Positions 6,481 through 10,260 of a DNA stretch of 10,260 nucleotides are shown one piece after another. This stretch comes from DATGKR01 sp035294565 (GTDB lineage: Bacteria; Actinomycetota; Acidimicrobiia; Acidimicrobiales; Palsa-688). The stretch covers positions 1-10,260 of the forward strand of contig DATGKR010000151.1 in NCBI GenBank assembly GCA_035294565.1. The letters are read 5' to 3'. Each line of letters opens with the position of its first letter. The stretch's first letter is position 1. The notes under the pieces are model-generated. The model was not told the origin of the DNA. It did no database searches and saw only the letters and a program-made list of their open reading frames with translations. Position numbers and translations under genes: made by a program.

Positions 6481-7670
6481 GCGCAGGACCGCACCTCCCC
6501 GTCGACGCCGACGACCTCGCCCGGTGCGTGTCGTGCGGCCTGTGCCTGGCCTACTGCCCCACGTTCCGGGTGAGCGGCGAGGAGGCGCTCTCGCCGCGGG
6601 GCCGCATCGCGGCGATGCGGGCGGTGGAGACCGGCGCGCCGGCCGGGCAGGCGTTCGTCGAGATCGTCGAATCGTGCGTGGTCTGCCGGGCGTGCGAGAC
6701 CGCCTGCCCATCGGCGGTGCCCTTCGGCAGGCTGATGGAAGGGGCGCGGCGGGCCGTCGCGCCGCGGGCGGTGCCGTGGTGGCAGCGCCTCGCCTACCGG
6801 ACGCTCGAGCATCCCCGGCTGCTCGCTGCCCTGACGGCGACCGGCGGAGCGGCCCAGCGGGCCCGGCTGGTCCCGGCCGGCGTAGCCAGGCGTATGAGCC
6901 TGCCGCGCCTGCCCGTGCGCCGGCGGCGGCTCCGCCCGACCGGATCCGACGTGTGGCTGTTCACCGGCTGCGTCATGGACGCGTGGCAACGCCCGGTCCA
7001 TGCCGCCACCGTCGCGGTGATCTCCTCCACTGGTGCGGGGCTGGCGCTTCCCGGTCCGGCGGCGGCCTGCTGCGGAGCCCTCCACGCCCACGCCGGGCTG
7101 CACGAGCGGGCCGAAACGCTGGCCCGTCGGGTCATCGCGGCTTTCCCCGGAGACGCTCCCGTGCTGGTCGACTCGGCCGGCTGCGGGGCGGCGATGAAGG
7201 AGTACGGCCAGCTCCTCGGCACCCCCGAAGCGGAGGCGTTCTCGGCCAGGGTCTTCGACGTGCAGGAATGGCTCGCCGGGCGGGTCGACCGGCTGCCTCC
7301 CCCTGCAGCAGGCTGGCGTCGGCCGCGGATCGCCGTCCAGGACCCCTGCCACCTGCGCCACGCCCAGCGCGCCCACACCCATGTCCGCACCGTGCTCGCC
7401 CCCTACGGGGATCTGGTCGAGCTCGACGACGAGGGCCGCTGCTGCGGCGCCGGCGGCGCCTACAGCGTCCTCCGGCCCCAGATGGCCCGGGCTATCCGCT
7501 CCCAGAAGGAGGCGGTCATCGCCGCCGCAGGGGCCGACCTGGTGGCCAGCGCCAACCCCGGCTGCGCCATGTGGCTGGCCGCCGCCGGGCTCGAGGTCAA
7601 GCACCCCATGGAGATCGTGGCCGCCGCCGCCGGCCTCGACGCCGACCACCCTCGCCTGGCGGGGCTCTGA
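6477..7670 (+). CDS. glcF: Glycolate oxidase iron-sulfur subunit GlcF
   Basis: The electron-transfer subunit of glycolate oxidase, 397 aa, which passes electrons from the flavin subunits towards membrane quinone. Two [4Fe-4S] ferredoxin motifs are complete: C17-C20-C23-C27P and C67-C70-C73-C77P. Two Cys-rich CCG domains follow: C165, C198-C199-G and C236 in the first, and C291, C322-C323-G and C363 in the second. These typify GlcF and heterodisulfide-reductase-like subunits. A basic, Pro-rich linker (about 128-155, VRRRRLRP) joins the two halves. No membrane helix is present, so membrane attachment would be peripheral. The GTG at 6477 overlaps the glcE stop (GTGA); the local Shine-Dalgarno is weak (AGG), so coupling is likely. 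Related LutA/LldE proteins lack the two N-terminal ferredoxin motifs, which supports GlcF. Confidence 0.93.
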   Translation: MSAGPHLPVDADDLARCVSCGLCLAYCPTFRVSGEEALSPRGRIAAMRAVETGAPAGQAFVEIVESCVVCRACETACPSAVPFGRLMEGARRAVAPRAVPWWQRLAYRTLEHPRLLAALTATGGAAQRARLVPAGVARRMSLPRLPVRRRRLRPTGSDVWLFTGCVMDAWQRPVHAATVAVISSTGAGLALPGPAAACCGALHAHAGLHERAETLARRVIAAFPGDAPVLVDSAGCGAAMKEYGQLLGTPEAEAFSARVFDVQEWLAGRVDRLPPPAAGWRRPRIAVQDPCHLRHAQRAHTHVRTVLAPYGDLVELDDEGRCCGAGGAYSVLRPQMARAIRSQKEAVIAAAGADLVASANPGCAMWLAAAGLEVKHPMEIVAAAAGLDADHPRLAGL

Positions 7671-7672
7671 GC

Positions 7673-7873
7673 TTGGCCGGCGAGTTCCAGGACATCCGCG
7701 CCCGCCTGGAGGCGATAGCCGAGGAGCTCGCCGACCTCGCCCTCGAGCGCCTGCGCGAGTCGATCGACGCCGGTGGTACGGAGCTGCCCGTCGACGAGCG
7801 GAGGCTCACCAGGGCGAGGCGGGCGGTCGAGAAGGCCGCGGCCATCCTCGCCGAGCCCGACGACCGCGACTGA
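7673..7873 (+). CDS. Small helical protein of unknown function (66 aa)
   Basis: Not recognised. The product is Glu/Arg/Ala/Leu-rich and looks like two amphipathic helices: about 3-32, with regular spacing of I, L and A (IRARLEAIAEELADLALERL), and about 41-61 (DERRLTRARRAVEKAAAILA), joined by DAGGTELPV. It has no cysteines, signal peptide or membrane segment and is charged, so it is probably a soluble helical hairpin or coiled-coil partner. The TTG at 7673 is the first start-like codon after the glcF stop (gap 2 nt) and has GGGG 8 nt upstream. The frame is open upstream inside glcF, but an earlier start is not needed. As the last gene of the glc operon it could be an assembly or regulatory partner of GlcDEF, by position only. 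It is followed by a convergent gene. Confidence 0.6.
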   Translation: MAGEFQDIRARLEAIAEELADLALERLRESIDAGGTELPVDERRLTRARRAVEKAAAILAEPDDRD

Positions 7874-7894
7874 CTGCCGGGCGACCGCCCACAC

Positions 7895-7952
7895 GCTGGC
7901 TGTTCCCGGTGAGTCTTGTTTCCGCGGAATCGCGCCGCGGGCGACTGCCAGC
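7895..7952. terminator. Nested inverted repeats between convergent operons
   Basis: CCGCGG at 7922-7927 and again at 7935-7940 can pair around a 7-nt loop. An outer pair, GCTGGC (7895-7900) with GCCAGC (7947-7952), encloses it and reaches the stop codon of the LOG gene. No T-run follows on either strand. The location between two convergent operon ends suggests a shared terminator, but the pairing is modest for such GC-rich DNA. Confidence 0.3.
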
Positions 7953-9049
7953 TAGAGGGTGATCGGCGGGGGCGCGCTGGGGAGCGTGTTCAAGGCGTCG
8001 ATCAGCTGGCGCAGGCGGGCGTAGGAGAGACGGTCGAAACGCAGCGCCACCCTCGGCAACTCGGGGAAGTCGCCGCTCCTGCGCTCCGCCGCGAGAGGGC
8101 CGTCCAAGATGCGGATCGGCCCGTCCATGGCGTCGGCGAAACGCTCCGACAACCCGGCCACCTCCTCCTCGGTCGGACGCGCCTCCAGCCTGAGCACCAG
8201 GGTCTCGCCGACCCAGCGCAGCGAGTGGTAGTTGCGGTAGAAACCGAGCACCTCGGCCGCGGCGTCCTCGACCGTTTCGGCGATGCGGTACAAGAACCGA
8301 TCCTCCTCGCCTACGAGGCCCCGCGAAACCACCTCCTGCTCCAAGAAGCGCTCCCACGCCTTCCAGTAGCTGTAGCCGGGCACCTCCAGGAACACCACGG
8401 GCGCCGGCTCGGCCTTGCCCGTCTGCAGGAGGGTCAGCAGCTCGAAGGCCTCGTCGAGGGTGCCGAAACCGCCGGGCAGCACCGCGTAGGCGAACGACTC
8501 CTTGATGAGAAGCAGCTTCCTGGTGAAGAAGTACTTCATCGAGACGAGCTTCGGGTCGTCGCGGATGAACTGGTTCGCTCCCTGCTCGAACGGCAGGCGG
8601 ATGTTGATCCCGAAAGCCCTGTCCGGCCCTGCACCCTCCAGCCCGGCGGCCATGATCCCCGGGCCGGCGCCGGTCAGCGTCGACCACCCGTGCTCCGCCA
8701 GCACCCGCGCCAGCTCACGAGCCTGGGCGTAAAGCGGGTCGCTCGGCAGCGTGCGCGCCGAGCCGAACATGGTGATCTTCCGGATGTGGCGGTAGGGGGC
8801 GAAAATGGCGAACCCTTCGGCCATCTCCTTCAGCGCCGCGCTGGCGATCTTCAGGTCCAGGCGGTCGGCGTCGCCCGTCGCCAGGCGCTCCACGGTCTCG
8901 AGGATCTCCACGATCAGATCCCGGTTGGAGGTCACCCCGAGGCCGTCGACGAGAGCCTCGAAGGCTCCGCCGCCGGGCCGCTCGGGCCCTGGCACCCCGC
9001 TCTTGGCGGCTCCGCCGCCGGGCCGCTCGGGCCCTGGCACCGGGCTCAT
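7952..9049 (-). CDS. LOG-family protein (possible nucleoside-monophosphate phosphoribohydrolase)
   Basis: A 365-aa LOG (lysine-decarboxylase-like Rossmann) protein. Members studied in plants and several bacteria cleave N6-modified AMP and related nucleotides into free base and ribose 5-phosphate; they are often misannotated as lysine decarboxylases. Visible are ITMFGSAR (92-99), TGAGPGIM (126-133), FTRKLLL (175-181) and the signature PGGFGTLDE (192-200). The protein is longer than short LOGs (about 190-230 aa): an N-terminal region of about 90 residues precedes the fold and about 80 residues follow it (285-365). Residues 4-28 carry two copies of VPGPERPGGGA from a 45-bp DNA duplication. ATG 9049 overlaps the pgl stop (ATGA). 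The pentose-phosphate neighbours suit an enzyme that releases ribose 5-phosphate; the substrate is inferred, not shown. Confidence 0.87.
   Translation of the reverse strand: MSPVPGPERPGGGAAKSGVPGPERPGGGAFEALVDGLGVTSNRDLIVEILETVERLATGDADRLDLKIASAALKEMAEGFAIFAPYRHIRKITMFGSARTLPSDPLYAQARELARVLAEHGWSTLTGAGPGIMAAGLEGAGPDRAFGINIRLPFEQGANQFIRDDPKLVSMKYFFTRKLLLIKESFAYAVLPGGFGTLDEAFELLTLLQTGKAEPAPVVFLEVPGYSYWKAWERFLEQEVVSRGLVGEEDRFLYRIAETVEDAAAEVLGFYRNYHSLRWVGETLVLRLEARPTEEEVAGLSERFADAMDGPIRILDGPLAAERRSGDFPELPRVALRFDRLSYARLRQLIDALNTLPSAPPPITL
8963..9041. repeat. 34-bp direct repeat, two perfect copies with 45-bp period
   Basis: The 34 bp at 8963-8996 recur identically at 9008-9041. Each copy contains a short hairpin: on the minus strand GGGCC-CGAGC-GGCCC, a 5-bp stem with a 5-nt loop. 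The repeats form codons 4-29 or so of the LOG gene, keep its frame (15-residue period, VPGPERPGGGA in each), and begin right after its start codon overlapping pgl. Confidence 0.9.
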
Positions 9050-9717
9050 TCAGCGGGGGGCATGGCAGCTGGGTCCACCAGCCAAACCACCTCGTCGGCG
9101 GTGACCTTCGCCGCCGGCAGGTCGGCGCCCTGGATGACCGCCCGCAGCGCCTCACGCTTGGACTCGCCGGTGACGGTGAAAAGAGCCAGGCGGGACCTGG
9201 CGATCCCCGACAATGTCAGGGTCATCCGCTCGTGCCTGTTCCTCCCGGAGGGGTCCACGTTGCGGGCCACCAGCTGGCCGGGGTCGGCTTCGAGGGCCGG
9301 CGAGCCGGGGAACAGCGACGCCGTGTGGCCGTCGGGGCCCATGCCCAGGTGGATGACGTCCAGCTTGCCGATCTCGCCCAGCCGCAGCTGGTAGGCGTCG
9401 GGCCCCTCCTCGCAGCTCATCGGGTACACCGCGTTGGCCGCCCCGACCTTCTCCAGCAGCGCCTGGCGGCCGAGGAGCTGGTTCGAGTCGGGGTCGTCGG
9501 GCGGGACGCAGCGCTCGTCCCCCCAGTAGACGTTCACCGACAGCCAGTCGATGGCGTCGGCGCTCTCCAGCGCCAGCCTCTCGTAGCAGGGCCTGGCGGT
9601 GCTTCCGCCGCAGAGGGCGAAGCTGAAGATGTCGTCGGGACGCGTGTGGTAGGCGGCGATCACCCGCGCCGCGAACTCCCCCGGCACGTCATCGACGACG
9701 ATCAGCTGTCCGTTCAC
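9046..9717 (-). CDS. pgl: 6-phosphogluconolactonase
   Basis: Hydrolyses 6-phosphogluconolactone to 6-phosphogluconate, the second step of the oxidative pentose-phosphate pathway, in the cytosol. The 223-aa product is normal for the DevB/Pgl type. Motifs in order: FALCGGSTAR (33-42; usually SGGSTP), the W65-G-D-E-R69 segment VYWGDERCVPPDDPDSN, LGMGPDGHTASLFPG (124-138) with its conserved Asp-Gly-His, and the C-terminal LTLSGIARSRLALFTVTG. GTG 9717 is the first usable start after the opcA stop (11-nt gap); codons upstream in this frame belong to opcA's shadow. No clear Shine-Dalgarno is seen, so translation may depend on ribosomes arriving from opcA. Its stop overlaps the LOG start (ATGA). A Cys replaces the usual Ser before GGST and the Pro after it is Ala; both are likely tolerated. 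Confidence 0.93.
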   Translation of the reverse strand: MNGQLIVVDDVPGEFAARVIAAYHTRPDDIFSFALCGGSTARPCYERLALESADAIDWLSVNVYWGDERCVPPDDPDSNQLLGRQALLEKVGAANAVYPMSCEEGPDAYQLRLGEIGKLDVIHLGMGPDGHTASLFPGSPALEADPGQLVARNVDPSGRNRHERMTLTLSGIARSRLALFTVTGESKREALRAVIQGADLPAAKVTADEVVWLVDPAAMPPAE

Positions 9718-9728
9718 GGCAGGGAAGA

Positions 9729-10260
9729 CTAACGGCCGGCCGTCGCGGCCGAGTCCGGCACGGCCGCCGCGACCGACAACGCCCGCTCCCACACCGGGTC
9801 GGGTGACATCTGCGTCAGCGCCGCAGCCAAAGACGTGGCCAGCGGGTCGTCGGGAAGCTCCGCCGTCCCCCGCACCGCCGCCCCGCCCGGCACCATGGCC
9901 TCGGCCGCGAAAAGGCGCTGACCCTCCGGCCGCTCCAGGGAGAACGAGGCTTCCCCGCCTGGCCCCCGGGCGCGAAGGCCGAGCGACACGTGGCGGGCGT
10001 CGCGGGTGGTGACATTCTTCGGGGAGAGGGACGTCTGGGCCACCAGCCAGCCGGCGAGGAGGCGGCGAGGGCCGCTCTTGCCCGCCACCTCCGCCCGTTC
10101 GACGCGCGGCAGCCAAAGCCGGCAGTGCGGCGGGTCGAACAGCCCTGCCACGAGCTCCCGGCACGGGGCGAGGCGCTTCCAGCAGAGGTCCACGACCGTG
10201 CTCCGCCTGGCAAGGGCCAGGACCCCGCGCAACTGCGAGACGTCCGGCGCGTCGCGGCTG
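9729..10260 (-). CDS. opcA: Glucose-6-phosphate dehydrogenase assembly protein OpcA, C-terminal part
   Basis: OpcA is required for assembly and redox-linked activation of glucose-6-phosphate dehydrogenase in cyanobacteria; actinobacteria carry it between zwf and pgl. The fragment is cut by the window edge: its 5' end lies beyond 10260, and about 176 C-terminal residues are seen. The recognisable segment is STVVDLCWKRLAPCRELVAG followed by LFDPP, matching the conserved D-[LN]-x-W-x-R-L-x-P-W-R-E-L pattern, here with Cys for the usual Trp before REL. The rest is a variable region (SLGLRARGPGGEASFSLERP) and an Ala-rich tail. It ends in TAG, 11 nt before the GTG of pgl. The family call is supported by the motif and by the opcA-pgl order; zwf would be expected next to it outside the window. 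Confidence 0.87.
   Translation of the reverse strand, partial: SRDAPDVSQLRGVLALARRSTVVDLCWKRLAPCRELVAGLFDPPHCRLWLPRVERAEVAGKSGPRRLLAGWLVAQTSLSPKNVTTRDARHVSLGLRARGPGGEASFSLERPEGQRLFAAEAMVPGGAAVRGTAELPDDPLATSLAAALTQMSPDPVWERALSVAAAVPDSAATAGR

Noticed and set aside
4055..7670. Reading the three genes as a LutABC or D-lactate dehydrogenase system
   Set aside because: There are two flavin-type subunits followed by a subunit with two N-terminal ferredoxin motifs and two CCG domains, the GlcDEF layout; LutB and LutC are absent. The substrate remains unproved.
8963..9041. The two 34-bp copies as a CRISPR array
   Set aside because: There are only two copies, the intervening sequence is 11 bp, the copies are translated in frame, and no cas gene is present.
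7952..9049. Annotation as lysine decarboxylase
   Set aside because: The PGGFGTLDE signature marks the LOG family. The old lysine-decarboxylase label for this family is a known misannotation, and no PLP site is visible.
7916..9394. A 492-codon plus-strand frame opposite the LOG and pgl genes
   Set aside because: It mirrors the two motif-bearing minus-strand genes and shows no recognisable domain of its own.

Overview
The window is GC-rich bacterial chromosome and most probably actinobacterial. The clearest taxonomic clue is an opcA fragment next to pgl, since the G6PDH assembly protein OpcA is known mainly from actinobacteria and cyanobacteria. GTG and TTG starts, 4-nt stop/start overlaps, a TAP-type alpha/beta-hydrolase lipoprotein and a TANNNT-type -10 box directly before an ATG also fit actinobacteria. 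I see no CRISPR array, tRNA, rRNA, transposase or phage gene. This reads as ordinary core and metabolic chromosome.

Layout. (1) 80-265 (+) is a 61-aa protein with a CxxC...HxxxC putative zinc site. It has its own -10 box and Shine-Dalgarno and ends in a hairpin shared with the converging operon. (2) 317-2487 (-) is a two-gene operon: an M20-family dipeptidase, then a cysteine-rich YkgJ/DUF3109-like protein joined by a GTGA overlap. (3) 2511-7873 (+) is a five-gene operon starting 23-26 bp from the dipeptidase start on the other strand. It encodes a secreted lipoprotein alpha/beta hydrolase (TAP/S33 type), then GlcD, GlcE and GlcF, then a 66-aa helical protein. All junctions are overlapping or 2 nt apart. 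(4) 7952-10260 (-) is the end of a pentose-phosphate operon: opcA (5' part outside the window), pgl and a LOG-family protein. zwf is expected just beyond the right edge.

How the genes work together. GlcDEF should form the membrane-associated flavin/iron-sulfur enzyme that oxidises glycolate or a similar 2-hydroxyacid to the 2-oxoacid. The hydrolase and the small terminal protein are candidate partners by position only. The dipeptidase and the extracytoplasmic hydrolase could both belong to peptide use, but they lie in divergent units. OpcA and Pgl serve the oxidative pentose-phosphate branch. The LOG protein belongs to a family that releases ribose 5-phosphate from nucleoside monophosphates, which is a plausible metabolic link.

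The least explained items are the two tiny proteins, GC-rich tandem duplications just after the start codon of the coupled downstream gene in two separate operons, and the very compact divergent start region at about 2487-2511. I found no clear evidence of a wholly new multi-gene system.
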